Notes under the pieces: model-generated
What the model was told of the DNA's origin: nothing
Seen by the model: only the letters and a program-made list of their open reading frames with translations
Database searches by the model: none
Part shown: positions 17,376 to 26,395 of the stretch, in pieces
Position numbering within the stretch: the stretch's first letter is position 1
How the letters are laid out: every line of letters begins with the position of its first letter
Program-made: the position numbers and the translations under genes
NCBI RefSeq assembly: GCF_000621585.1
Contig: NZ_JHXY01000011.1
Location: 1-64,000 of the forward strand
Reading direction: 5' to 3'
From: [Eubacterium] cellulosolvens LD2006
GTDB lineage: Bacteria; Bacillota; Clostridia; Lachnospirales; Lachnospiraceae
DNA length: 64,000 nucleotides

Positions 17376-17917
17376 CGATCAATCTGGAAAACGAGCAGAA
17401 GCTGGAAATTCCTTTTAATTATGAGGAGATGGCCGGGCAGATTGTTGAGAAGATTCTCGATGAAGAGAAATGTCCCTATGAGGCGGAGGTGAGCATTACC
17501 TTCGTGGATGATGAAGAGATCCGCCGTGTAAACAGAGAATTTCGTGACATCGACAAGGTAACGGATGTTCTTTCGTTTCCCGTCACCCAGTTTACACCAC
17601 CGGCGGATTTTTCGATTCTGGAGGACGACGAGGCGGCGGCAGACAGCTTTGATCCGGAGACCGGCGAGCTGCAGCTCGGGGACATTCTGATTTCCGTGAG
17701 CCGGGCGGCGAAGCAGGCGGAGGAGTACGGTCATTCGCTGAAGAGGGAGATCGGTTTTCTCATCGCCCACAGTATGCTCCACCTGATCGGCTATGACCAT
17801 ATGACAGAGGAAGAGGCAGCTGTCATGGAGGAAAAACAGGCAAAGTACCTGAGCGACCTCGGAATCACCAGAGACAGCGAGCTGCCGGACGGCGGACTGA
17901 GGACAGACAGACATTGA
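17372..17917 (+). CDS. ybeY: rRNA maturation endoribonuclease YbeY
   Basis: Zinc-dependent endoribonuclease involved in 16S rRNA 3' maturation and ribosome quality control. The 181-residue protein carries the H-x3-H-x5-H metal motif as H-S-M-L-H-L-I-G-Y-D-H near residue 131, with Ser in place of the usual Gly after the first His. The conserved D-x-x-T-D-V-L-S-F-P segment is near 63. It sits between phoH and the folate enzyme gene, overlapping both by one to four bases. Confidence 0.94.
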   Translation: MTINLENEQKLEIPFNYEEMAGQIVEKILDEEKCPYEAEVSITFVDDEEIRRVNREFRDIDKVTDVLSFPVTQFTPPADFSILEDDEAAADSFDPETGELQLGDILISVSRAAKQAEEYGHSLKREIGFLIAHSMLHLIGYDHMTEEEAAVMEEKQAKYLSDLGITRDSELPDGGLRTDRH

Positions 17918-18522
17918 TGGAAGCGAACGAAAAAAAAGAGATACGAAGGATCGTTCTTGAGCGGCGCCGTCAGATGCAGGACAGGGATGTCCTTTGCCGG
18001 AGCAGAGAAATCTTCCGGAAAGTCGAGGAGTCTTCGGAGTACCGGAGGACGGATGCTGTCTTTGTCTACATGGATGTTAGGCATGAAGTAATGACCGGTG
18101 AATTCATCGAAAGAGCACTTCGCGACGGAAAAAAGGTGGCGGTTCCGAAAGTCGATGGGAACCGGATGAATTTCCTGTACATCTCGTCGACGGACGACTG
18201 CAGACCCGGAAAGATGGGGATTCCCGAGCCGTTCGCGGATGCTGGAACAGGACACGACCTTCAAAACGCGGATGCGGATGAGACGGCGTTGATGATCCTC
18301 CCCGGAGTGGCTTTCGACTCTTCATGCCGGCGCGTTGGCTACGGAGGCGGATATTACGACCGGTATCTTGCGGAGCACAGGTTTCACCCGACCGTTGCCG
18401 TCGCCTTTGATGAACAGATTTTTGACCGCGTGCCCGGCGACGCACATGACATCTGCCCGCAGACGATCATCACGCCGACACGCGTTTTTGTCTCACAGAA
18501 AATTGCTCCGCATTCCCTATGA
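17917..18522 (+). CDS. 5-formyltetrahydrofolate cyclo-ligase
   Basis: ATP-dependent conversion of 5-formyl-THF to 5,10-methenyl-THF, salvaging folate. The 201 residues include the N-terminal R-R-Q-M basic nucleotide region and P-G-V-A-F-D near residue 129. The family signature G-Y-G-G-G-Y-Y-D-R-Y-L follows near 143. The ATG at 17917 overlaps the ybeY stop (TGATG). It is the third gene of a tightly packed operon. Confidence 0.93.
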   Translation: MEANEKKEIRRIVLERRRQMQDRDVLCRSREIFRKVEESSEYRRTDAVFVYMDVRHEVMTGEFIERALRDGKKVAVPKVDGNRMNFLYISSTDDCRPGKMGIPEPFADAGTGHDLQNADADETALMILPGVAFDSSCRRVGYGGGYYDRYLAEHRFHPTVAVAFDEQIFDRVPGDAHDICPQTIITPTRVFVSQKIAPHSL

Positions 18523-18742
18523 GACAAAACGCTCCGCTTAGATGCGCAGCTCGCAGATGGGAAGATCGCTTCGCGATTCTGCTCGCGCGCCAAAGTCCTG
18601 CGGCGCTCCCCTCAGGAGTGAGGGACTGGGGGAGCCGAAGTCCGCTTGCGGACTTTGTTCTAATAATTGCAGTGCCGTAGTATAAGATATTCTCTCCCGA
18701 ATAGTCGACATATATCGGTGAGTTAGGAAAGGATAGGAAGTA
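18523..18742 (+). promoter_or_regulatory. foldable spacer before miaB with alternative hairpins
   Basis: CAAAGTCC (18591-18598) can pair with GGACTTTG (18650-18657), enclosing a GCTCCCC/GGGGAGC hairpin at 18605-18635. Alternatively AAGTCCGC (18638-18645) pairs with GCGGACTT (18648-18655), a compact terminator-like hairpin followed by TGTTCT. The two folds exclude each other. This could be an attenuator or just a repeat remnant. TATAAG at about 18682 may be a -10 element for miaB. Confidence 0.35.
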
Positions 18743-20206
18743 ATGGAAACAAACAAAGTATACGAAGAAATCATCAGCAAAATGGACCTCTGCGCGCCTG
18801 CGCCGGAAGAGGAGCCGTACAGACAGTACTACTTTATCGGACGGGCGAGAAAAGCGCTGGCAGAGGTGGAAGAAAAACTCGGAAGAAAGCTGACCTTTCA
18901 CGTCGCGACCTTCGGTTGTCAGATGAACGCCCGGGATTCCGAGAAACTTCGCGGTATCCTCGAGGAGATCGGATACGAGCCGACGGATACCGAGGAGGCT
19001 GATCTGGTGCTCTACAACACCTGCACGGTCCGCGAGAACGCCAACACAAAGGTCTACGGAAGACTCGGCGGACTTCATTCGTGGAAGAAAAAGAATCCGC
19101 ATATGATGATCGGTCTCTGCGGCTGCATGATGCAGGAGGAGCACGTGGTAAAAACCCTCAGGGAGAAGTATCGCTTTGTAAACCTGATCTTCGGCACGCA
19201 CAACATCTATAAGCTTGCGGAGCTTATGTCCCGCGCACTGGAACATCCGCAGGATATGATTGTCGATATACAGCAGAAGACCGACCTCATGGTGGAGCAG
19301 CTTCCGGTTGACCGCACCTACAAATTCAAATCCGGCGTCAACATTATGTACGGCTGCAACAACTTCTGCAGCTACTGTATTGTTCCCTATGTGCGCGGTC
19401 GTGAAAAGAGCCGTGAGCCGATTGATATTCTCCGGGAGATTGAGCAGCTTGTCGAGGACGGCGTCATCGAAGTCATGCTTCTCGGTCAGAACGTCAACTC
19501 CTACGGAAAAACGCTGGAGAACAAGGTGAGCTTTGCGGAACTTCTCGAGTCGGTGGCAGGAATCGAAGGTCTTCGCCGCGTGCGCTTCATGACGAGCCAT
19601 CCGAAGGATCTCTCGGACGATCTGATCGCTGTGATGGCGAAATACCCGGACAGGATCTGTCCGCACCTTCACCTTCCGCTGCAGTCCGGAAGTTCGAGAC
19701 TACTGAAGAGCATGAACCGGAGATACACGAAGGAGTCCTATCTGGAACTCGTCGACAAGATACGCGCGGCTATGCCGGAGATCAGTCTGACTACAGATAT
19801 TATTGTCGGCTATCCGGGCGAGACCGAGGAGGATTTCCTCGAGACCATGGACGTCGTCGAGAAAGTACGTTATGACAGTGCGTTTACCTTTATCTACTCC
19901 AAGAGAAGCGGAACACCTGCGGCCGAGATGGATGATCAGGTGCCGGAGGACGTTGTCAAAGACCGTTTCAACCGTCTCCTTCTTCTGGTTCAGAAAATCG
20001 GCAGAGAGCAGACCGGACGTTTTGAGGGGCAGGTAAAAGAGGTTCTCGTGGAGCATGTGAATGAGCAGGATCCCGGTCTTGTGACGGGAAGAATGGATAA
20101 CAACTCCGTGGTTCATTTCCCGGGAGACGCATCGCTGATCGGTCAGATCGTGAAGGTGAAACTCGACAAATGTCACGGCTTTTACTATCTGGGAACACAG
20201 GCATAA
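18743..20206 (+). CDS. miaB: tRNA-2-methylthio-N6-dimethylallyladenosine synthase MiaB
   Basis: Radical-SAM methylthiotransferase that adds the ms2 group to i6A37 of tRNAs. The 487 residues contain the three N-terminal cluster cysteines (F-G-C-Q-M-N, Y-N-T-C-T-V, C-G-C-M). The radical-SAM motif C-N-N-F-C-S-Y-C lies near residue 205, and a TRAM domain closes the protein (last 65 residues or so). An extra segment of about 35 residues precedes the methylthiotransferase domain, as in other Clostridia. Its partner enzyme MiaA is encoded 5 kb downstream, with mutS and mutL between them. Confidence 0.96.
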   Translation: METNKVYEEIISKMDLCAPAPEEEPYRQYYFIGRARKALAEVEEKLGRKLTFHVATFGCQMNARDSEKLRGILEEIGYEPTDTEEADLVLYNTCTVRENANTKVYGRLGGLHSWKKKNPHMMIGLCGCMMQEEHVVKTLREKYRFVNLIFGTHNIYKLAELMSRALEHPQDMIVDIQQKTDLMVEQLPVDRTYKFKSGVNIMYGCNNFCSYCIVPYVRGREKSREPIDILREIEQLVEDGVIEVMLLGQNVNSYGKTLENKVSFAELLESVAGIEGLRRVRFMTSHPKDLSDDLIAVMAKYPDRICPHLHLPLQSGSSRLLKSMNRRYTKESYLELVDKIRAAMPEISLTTDIIVGYPGETEEDFLETMDVVEKVRYDSAFTFIYSKRSGTPAAEMDDQVPEDVVKDRFNRLLLLVQKIGREQTGRFEGQVKEVLVEHVNEQDPGLVTGRMDNNSVVHFPGDASLIGQIVKVKLDKCHGFYYLGTQA

Positions 20207-20224
20207 GAGAGGGGAATGTAAGGT

Positions 20225-22861
20225 ATGGCACTTTCACCGATGATGCAGGACTACATCTCCACAAAGGAAGAATATAAGGACTGTGTTGTTTTTTACCGTG
20301 TCGGCGACTTTTACGAGATGTTCTTTGACGACGCGAAACAGGTCTCCGAGGAACTGGAACTGACGCTGACCGGAAAGGACTGCGGCCTCGAGGAGAGGGC
20401 TCCGATGTGCGGAATCCCTTATCACGCCGCGGATACCTATATCACGAAACTGGTGGATCTCGGACACAAGGTTGCGATCTGCGAGCAGGTCGAGGATCCG
20501 AAGAACGCGAAGGGTCTTGTCAAAAGGGAAGTCATCCGTGTGGTTACCCCGGGAACAATTCTCTCCGCGGAGGAACTCGACGAGACAAAGAACAACTACA
20601 TCATGAGTATCGTCTGTATGGCGGACCGCTTCGGCGTATCGCTGGCGGATATCACGACGGGGCAGTGTATGGTCTGTGAGATGGATACCGAGGCCAGACT
20701 TCTCGATGAGATTCAGAAGTTTATGCCGGCGGAAATTGTCTGCAACCAGTCGCTGATGGTGTCCGGCGTCGATACCGATGAGCTTCGTTCCAGATTCCGC
20801 ATCGCCGTCACTGCACTCGAGGATTATTATTTCGACGATGAAAACTGCCGGAAGATCCTGAAGAAGCATTTCCATGTCTCCGATATGAAGGGACTGGGAA
20901 TCGAGGATTTCAACTGCGGTACGATTGCGGCCGGCGCTCTGTTTAACTATCTCTATGAGACGCAGAAGACGAACATGGAGCAGATGACGGGCATCACTCC
21001 GTATTTTTCCGACCGGTATATGCTTTTGGACAGTTCCACGAGACGAAACCTGGAACTTGTCGAGACGCTTCGGGAAAAACAGAAACGAGGCTCTCTTCTC
21101 GGCGTTCTGGACCGGACGAAGACCGCGATGGGCGCCCGCATGCTCCGCAGTTTTGTCGAGCAGCCGCTCATCAATAAAGAGGAGATCGAGAAGCGGCTCA
21201 CGGCTGTCGAGGAACTCGTCCGTATGCCGATGATCCGCGACGAGATCCGGGAATATCTGCAGCCGGTCTATGACCTGGAGCGTCTGGCCAGCCGGATCAC
21301 CTATCAGAGCGCGAATCCCAGGGATCTGATCGCGTTCAAGACGTCCCTGGAGATGCTTCCGTTTATCCGGCAGCTGCTCACAGGCTTTGCCGGAGAACAG
21401 CTTGCAGAGATCCGCGGGAATCTCGATCCGCTGGAGGATCTGTATGACGCCGTACAGGCGGCGATCATCGATGATCCGCCGCTTGCCATGAAAGATGGCG
21501 GTATCATCCGGGACGGATACAACGAGATGGTCGACAGCTTCCGCGAGGCAAAGAAAAACGGACAGAAATGGCTGTCGGATCTCGAGGCGGAGGAGAGGGA
21601 AAAGACCGGGATCAAGACCCTTCGCGTCAAATACAGCAGAGTTTTCGGTTACTGCATCGAAGTCACCAATTCATTCAAGGACAGGGTGCCGGAAGAGTAT
21701 ATGCGCAAGCAGACGCTGACCGGTTCCGAACGCTATACAACGGTTCGTTTAAAAGAAATCGAGGAACAGATTGTCGGAGCCGAGGACAGACTCAGTTCTC
21801 TGGAGTATGAGCTTTTCTCAGAAGTGCGCAATACCATCGCGGCGAATGTGGCCAGAGTGCAGAAGACCGCACAGGCGATTGCCGCGCTGGACGTATTCTG
21901 CTCCTTTGCCTATGTCAGTGAGCGGAACCGGTATGTGCGTCCGAAACTCAACAAGAGCGGAAAACTCGACATCAAAGAAGGAAGACATCCGGTGGTGGAG
22001 CGCATGATTCCGGATGATCTCTTCATTGCCAACGACACCTACCTGGATCAGAGCGATCACAGAGTAGCTGTCATCACCGGACCGAACATGGCCGGAAAGT
22101 CGACCTACATGCGACAGAGCGCATTGATCGTACTCATGGCGCAGATCGGCTGTTTCGTGCCGGCCACGTCCGCGAACATCGGAATCGTCGACCGTATTTT
22201 TACCAGAGTCGGCGCTTCGGATGATCTGGCAAGCGGCCAGTCCACCTTTATGGTGGAGATGAGCGAGGTGGCGAACATCCTCCGCAACGCGACCGGCAAC
22301 AGCCTTCTGATTCTCGACGAGATCGGTAGAGGAACCAGTACCTTTGACGGCCTGGCGATAGCCTGGGCTGTCACGGAGTTTGTCGCCGACACAAAGAAGA
22401 TCGGAGCGAAGACACTTTTCGCGACTCACTACCATGAACTCACCGAGCTCGAGGGAAAGATCGCGGGCGTTCACAATTACTGCATCGCCGTCAAGGAAAA
22501 GGGAGACGACATCGTCTTTCTCCGGAAGATTGTACAGGGCGGCGCGGACAAGAGCTACGGTATTCAGGTGGCAAGACTGGCCGGCGTACCCGAGGTCGTG
22601 CTCGCGAGGGCGAAGGATCTCGTGGAGCAGCTCTCGAAGGCCGATATCACGGCAGCCGTCAGCGATATCGCGTCGGCAAAGAAAAAATCGAAACCGACAC
22701 ATTACGACACGGTGGATATGCAGCAGATGTCCCTGTTCGACACCAAAGACGACAACAAGATCATTGACGAGATCAAAGAACTTGATATATCCACGATGAC
22801 CCCTCTGGAGGCGATGAATGTGCTCTATCACCTTCAGAGCGAAGTGAAAAACAGGTGGTAA
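20225..22861 (+). CDS. mutS: DNA mismatch repair ATPase MutS
   Basis: Recognises mismatches and small loops and starts repair with MutL. The 878 residues contain the mismatch-reading F-Y-E-M-F motif near residue 29 and a connector and lever region. The ABC-type ATPase follows: Walker A G-P-N-M-A-G-K-S near 620, D-E-I-G-R-G-T-S near 699, and A-T-H-Y-H-E-L. The C-terminal helix-turn-helix and a Q-M-S-L-F beta-clamp-like motif near 836 are present. It starts 18 bases after miaB and is followed by mutL after 9 bases. Confidence 0.97.
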   Translation: MALSPMMQDYISTKEEYKDCVVFYRVGDFYEMFFDDAKQVSEELELTLTGKDCGLEERAPMCGIPYHAADTYITKLVDLGHKVAICEQVEDPKNAKGLVKREVIRVVTPGTILSAEELDETKNNYIMSIVCMADRFGVSLADITTGQCMVCEMDTEARLLDEIQKFMPAEIVCNQSLMVSGVDTDELRSRFRIAVTALEDYYFDDENCRKILKKHFHVSDMKGLGIEDFNCGTIAAGALFNYLYETQKTNMEQMTGITPYFSDRYMLLDSSTRRNLELVETLREKQKRGSLLGVLDRTKTAMGARMLRSFVEQPLINKEEIEKRLTAVEELVRMPMIRDEIREYLQPVYDLERLASRITYQSANPRDLIAFKTSLEMLPFIRQLLTGFAGEQLAEIRGNLDPLEDLYDAVQAAIIDDPPLAMKDGGIIRDGYNEMVDSFREAKKNGQKWLSDLEAEEREKTGIKTLRVKYSRVFGYCIEVTNSFKDRVPEEYMRKQTLTGSERYTTVRLKEIEEQIVGAEDRLSSLEYELFSEVRNTIAANVARVQKTAQAIAALDVFCSFAYVSERNRYVRPKLNKSGKLDIKEGRHPVVERMIPDDLFIANDTYLDQSDHRVAVITGPNMAGKSTYMRQSALIVLMAQIGCFVPATSANIGIVDRIFTRVGASDDLASGQSTFMVEMSEVANILRNATGNSLLILDEIGRGTSTFDGLAIAWAVTEFVADTKKIGAKTLFATHYHELTELEGKIAGVHNYCIAVKEKGDDIVFLRKIVQGGADKSYGIQVARLAGVPEVVLARAKDLVEQLSKADITAAVSDIASAKKKSKPTHYDTVDMQQMSLFDTKDDNKIIDEIKELDISTMTPLEAMNVLYHLQSEVKNRW

Positions 22862-22870
22862 GGCAAGAAT

Positions 22871-25384
22871 ATGAGATCGATTGAAGTACTCGATAAACAG
22901 ACGATTGACCAGATTGCCGCCGGCGAAGTTGTAGAGCGGCCGGCGTCTGTGATCAAGGAGCTCACGGAGAACGCGATCGACGCGGGTGCCACGGCGGTGA
23001 CGATTGAGATCCGCGACGGCGGAACAACCTTCATGCGGATCACGGACAACGGCGCGGGCATTCCGGCGGATCAGATAAAAAAGGCCTTTCTTCGCCACGC
23101 GACCAGCAAGATCCGGAAGGCGGAGGATCTGGTAAACATCGCCTCCCTCGGTTTCCGCGGAGAGGCTCTCTCGAGTATCTCCGCCGTTGCGCAGGTGGAA
23201 TGTATCACCAAGACGCCCGAGGCACTGACCGGCGTCCGCTACTGCATCGAGGGCGGCGTGGAAAAAGAGTATGAGGAGATCGGCGCGCCCGGGGGCACGA
23301 CGTTTATCATCCGCAATCTCTTCTTCAATACGCCGGCCAGGGCGAAGTTTTTGAAATCCCCGGTGACCGAGGGAAATCATGTGAGCTCCTTTGTCGAGGA
23401 GCTGGCGCTCTCACATCCGGAAATCTCGTTCAAATACATCCAGAACGGGCAGAACAAACTCTACACGAGTGGAAACGGAAATCTCAAAGAGATCGTCTAT
23501 CAGATTTTCGGTAGAGACCTCACGAGGGAACTGGTGGCTGTCGACCAGCAGACGGAGCTGATGCATGTGCACGGCTTCATCGGCAATCCGAATGTCGCCA
23601 GAGGAAACCGCGCCTTTGAGAACTATTTTATCAACGGCAGATATGTGAAGAACAAGGTGATTGCGAAAGCGATCGAGGACGCTTATCACGGCTTTCTGAT
23701 GCAGCACAAATATCCGTTTACCCTTCTGTATCTGGATATTGTGAGTGAGAAGGTCGATGTCAATGTTCATCCCCAGAAGCTGGAGGTTCGAATCTCCGAT
23801 CAGGAGGGCGTGTATCATCAGCTCTGCCTGACGATTCAGAATGCCCTGATGAACCGCGAGAGGATTCCGGAGGTTCCGGTCGGAAGAGAGAATCCGGAAG
23901 CCGCAAGACGAAAAGAGAGAGAACGGCTTTCCCGGATGAACCGAGGTGTTCCGGAGCCCTTCGAGGGAAACCACCGGTCTGCGTTGGCCGCATCGTCCGG
24001 CCGGGGGGATGCTTCCGTTTCCGGGGCAGGTTCCGCAGCCGGGGCGATTCCGTCTTCGCCGCTGGACGCGCTTCAGAAGAGAGGTGAGGGAACGGAGAAC
24101 AGATCGATTCCTTCGTCACCGTTGGACGCGCTTCCCAGAAGAGGCGTGGAAACGGAGAACAGATCGATTCCTTCGTCACCGTTGGACGCGCTTCCCAGAA
24201 GAGGCGTGGAAACAGAGAACAGAGCGATCCTGGCATCGCCGCTGGATGCGCTTCCCGGAAGAAACGAAGGTTCGGGGGCGGATCTGATTCCCGAGATTCC
24301 CGGATCACCGCTGGATTTGCTTCCTAAGCGAACAGAAGCTGCGACAGATGTATCGTTGGCTCAGTCGGGAATCGTCGATGAGCCTTCCGCTGTATCGGAA
24401 GATCGCTCTGCCGACAGCCGTGTAACCGGCGGTGGATCGCTCTCTGTCGACAGTGCGGCAACCGGCAGCAGTGGATCGCTCTCTGCCGACAGTGCGGCAA
24501 CCGGCAGCGGGGAAGCGCTCTCTGCCGACAGCCGTGCAACCGGCAACGGTGGATCGATCTACCTCGACAGCAGGGCAACCGGCAGCAAAGAAACGATCTA
24601 CACTGACAGCGGAGCAACCGGCAGTTGTGAATTACGGGAGAGTTCTGCTTCCTACACGGGAAATGAGGGGCCGGAAACATCCGGATCCAAAGAGAGCTCC
24701 GGAGAGGATTCCCTGCGCGAAGCCGGGAACCCGGCAGGTAAGGTCAGCGGCCGGAAACCGGAGCAGCTGAATCTTTTTGAGGAGGACAAGGTTCTCTCCG
24801 AGCAGGCGAGACAGATGTTCCGGTTGATCGGTCAGGTGTTTGATACCTACTGGCTGATCGAATACAGGGATGCTCTCTACATCATCGACCAGCATGCGGC
24901 TCACGAGAAAGTGAACTACGAGCGGATGATGAAGGACTACCGGGAGAAAACGATTCACTCCCAGATGCTCTATCCTTCGATCGTTCTCGACCTGAGCAGA
25001 CGGGAGGCACAGCTTCTGGAGTCCAATCTCAAGGCCTTTGAGGATCTCGGATTTGAGGTGGAGTCTTTCGGAGGAAATTCGTTCAAGATCAACGCCGTGC
25101 CGGCGAATCTCTATTCCGTCGCCTCGGACGAGTTGTTTATGCAGATCCTTGCGGAGCTGGAGAGTCTCGGAGAGATTTCCCCGAAGCTGATTCCGGAGAA
25201 ACTGGCGTCGATGTCCTGCAAGGCAGCGGTGAAGGGAAACAATACCCTCTCCGTACCGGAGGCAAACGCGCTGATCGATGAGCTGCTGACGCTGGAGAAT
25301 CCCTACAACTGTCCGCACGGAAGACCGACCATCGTATCCATGACCAGATACGAGATGGATAAGAAATTCAAGAGAATTGTCTGA
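22871..25384 (+). CDS. mutL: DNA mismatch repair endonuclease MutL with repeat-expanded linker
   Basis: Couples mismatch recognition by MutS to strand nicking. The 837 residues are unusually long; 600-680 is common in the phylum. The GHKL ATPase (1 to about 330) shows E-N-A-I-D-A-G and D-N-G-A-G-I. The C-terminal endonuclease domain shows D-Q-H-A-A-H-E-K-V-N-Y-E near 675 and C-P-H-G-R-P-T near 815, so it is the nicking type. The extra length is a linker (about 345-620). One part is built from five near-20-residue units of the form I-P-S-S-P-L-D-A-L-P. The other part is built from 12-14-residue units like S-A-D-S-A-A-T-G-S-G. Frame and key residues are intact. Confidence 0.95.
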   Translation: MRSIEVLDKQTIDQIAAGEVVERPASVIKELTENAIDAGATAVTIEIRDGGTTFMRITDNGAGIPADQIKKAFLRHATSKIRKAEDLVNIASLGFRGEALSSISAVAQVECITKTPEALTGVRYCIEGGVEKEYEEIGAPGGTTFIIRNLFFNTPARAKFLKSPVTEGNHVSSFVEELALSHPEISFKYIQNGQNKLYTSGNGNLKEIVYQIFGRDLTRELVAVDQQTELMHVHGFIGNPNVARGNRAFENYFINGRYVKNKVIAKAIEDAYHGFLMQHKYPFTLLYLDIVSEKVDVNVHPQKLEVRISDQEGVYHQLCLTIQNALMNRERIPEVPVGRENPEAARRKERERLSRMNRGVPEPFEGNHRSALAASSGRGDASVSGAGSAAGAIPSSPLDALQKRGEGTENRSIPSSPLDALPRRGVETENRSIPSSPLDALPRRGVETENRAILASPLDALPGRNEGSGADLIPEIPGSPLDLLPKRTEAATDVSLAQSGIVDEPSAVSEDRSADSRVTGGGSLSVDSAATGSSGSLSADSAATGSGEALSADSRATGNGGSIYLDSRATGSKETIYTDSGATGSCELRESSASYTGNEGPETSGSKESSGEDSLREAGNPAGKVSGRKPEQLNLFEEDKVLSEQARQMFRLIGQVFDTYWLIEYRDALYIIDQHAAHEKVNYERMMKDYREKTIHSQMLYPSIVLDLSRREAQLLESNLKAFEDLGFEVESFGGNSFKINAVPANLYSVASDELFMQILAELESLGEISPKLIPEKLASMSCKAAVKGNNTLSVPEANALIDELLTLENPYNCPHGRPTIVSMTRYEMDKKFKRIV
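24044..24335 (+). repeat. 60-bp tandem repeat inside mutL
   Basis: Five consecutive units of about 60 bases encode S-P-L-D-A-L-P-R-R-type blocks. The two units at 24106-24225 are nearly identical over 60 bases, which points to recent duplication. The outer units are degenerate. Confidence 0.85.
24412..24640 (+). repeat. 36-42-bp degenerate tandem repeat inside mutL
   Basis: Six units with a core of gacagc-gcaaccggcagc encode (S/T/L)-D-S-x-A-T-G-S-x-x-(S/T) blocks. They differ in length and sequence, unlike the cleaner array just upstream. Confidence 0.75.
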
Positions 25385-25432
25385 GAAATAAACAAAGGGA
25401 TTGCAAAAAGCGATCCGGGAAGGATGTGCCGG

Positions 25433-26395
25433 ATGGAGACGGAAAAAAAGAAAGTAATCGTGCTCACAGGACCCACGGCTGTGGGAAAGACGAAGTTGTC
25501 GATCGGTCTTGCGAAAGCGGTAAACGGAGCGATCGTCTCGGCGGATTCGATGCAGGTGTACCGGCACATGGACATCGGTTCTGCAAAAATCAAAAAAGAG
25601 GAAATGCAGGGGGTCGACCACTATCTGATCGACGTACTGGATCCGGAGGAGGACTTCAATGTTTATCTCTTTCAGAAAATGGCCAAGGAGGCCATGGAGG
25701 AGATCTGGAGTCAGGGAAAAGTTCCGATCATTACGGGAGGAACCGGCTTCTACATTCAGGCGGTTCTCCGGGATATTGAGTTCTCGGAGAACGACGGAAA
25801 ATCAGAGGAGCGGGAACGATATGAAAAGCTCGCCGAAGAGAAGGGCGCGGAGTATCTTCACGCCCTTCTGACCCGGAGAGATCCCGCAGCGGCAGAGCAG
25901 ATCCACGCGCACAACATCAAGCGTGTGATCCGCGCGCTGGAGTACTACGACCAGACCGGAGAGAAGATCTCGGAGCACAACGAGGAGCAGCGGGAGAAGG
26001 AATCCCCCTATACCTATCTCTACTTCGTTCTCAACGACGAGAGAAGCCGCCTCTATGAGCGGATCGACCGCCGTGTGGATGAGATGATCGAAGAGGGACT
26101 GGTTGACGAGGTGCGTTCCCTGATGGAGCGCGGGCTCACGGAGGATCAGGTGTCGATGAAGGGACTGGGATATAAGGAACTGTTTCCCTACCTTCGCGGC
26201 GAGTGTTCCCTTGCGGAGGCCGTCGAGATCATCAAGCGGGATACGCGGCACTTCGCGAAGAGACAGATCACCTGGTTTAAGAGAGAAGGCGAGATCATCT
26301 GGATCAACAAGGATGATTTCGATTATGACGAAGATGCGATTCTGGAGTATCTGCTAATGCTCTGGAGAGCGAAAGAAAGGAATCAGAAGAAATGA
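25433..26395 (+). CDS. miaA: tRNA dimethylallyltransferase MiaA
   Basis: Transfers the dimethylallyl group to A37 of tRNAs reading UNN codons, forming the substrate of MiaB. The 320 residues start at the ATG at 25433, which has GGGAAGG nine bases upstream; the ATG at 25424 is too close to that site. The P-loop G-P-T-A-V-G-K-T lies near residue 12, the D-S-M-Q-V-Y-R catalytic segment near 35, and G-G-T-G-F-Y near 95. It overlaps the next gene by four bases. Confidence 0.95.
   Translation: METEKKKVIVLTGPTAVGKTKLSIGLAKAVNGAIVSADSMQVYRHMDIGSAKIKKEEMQGVDHYLIDVLDPEEDFNVYLFQKMAKEAMEEIWSQGKVPIITGGTGFYIQAVLRDIEFSENDGKSEERERYEKLAEEKGAEYLHALLTRRDPAAAEQIHAHNIKRVIRALEYYDQTGEKISEHNEEQREKESPYTYLYFVLNDERSRLYERIDRRVDEMIEEGLVDEVRSLMERGLTEDQVSMKGLGYKELFPYLRGECSLAEAVEIIKRDTRHFAKRQITWFKREGEIIWINKDDFDYDEDAILEYLLMLWRAKERNQKK

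Noticed and set aside
24044-24640. Tandem repeats considered as a CRISPR array
   Set aside because: They are head-to-tail coding repeats in the mutL frame with no unique spacers between conserved palindromic repeats.
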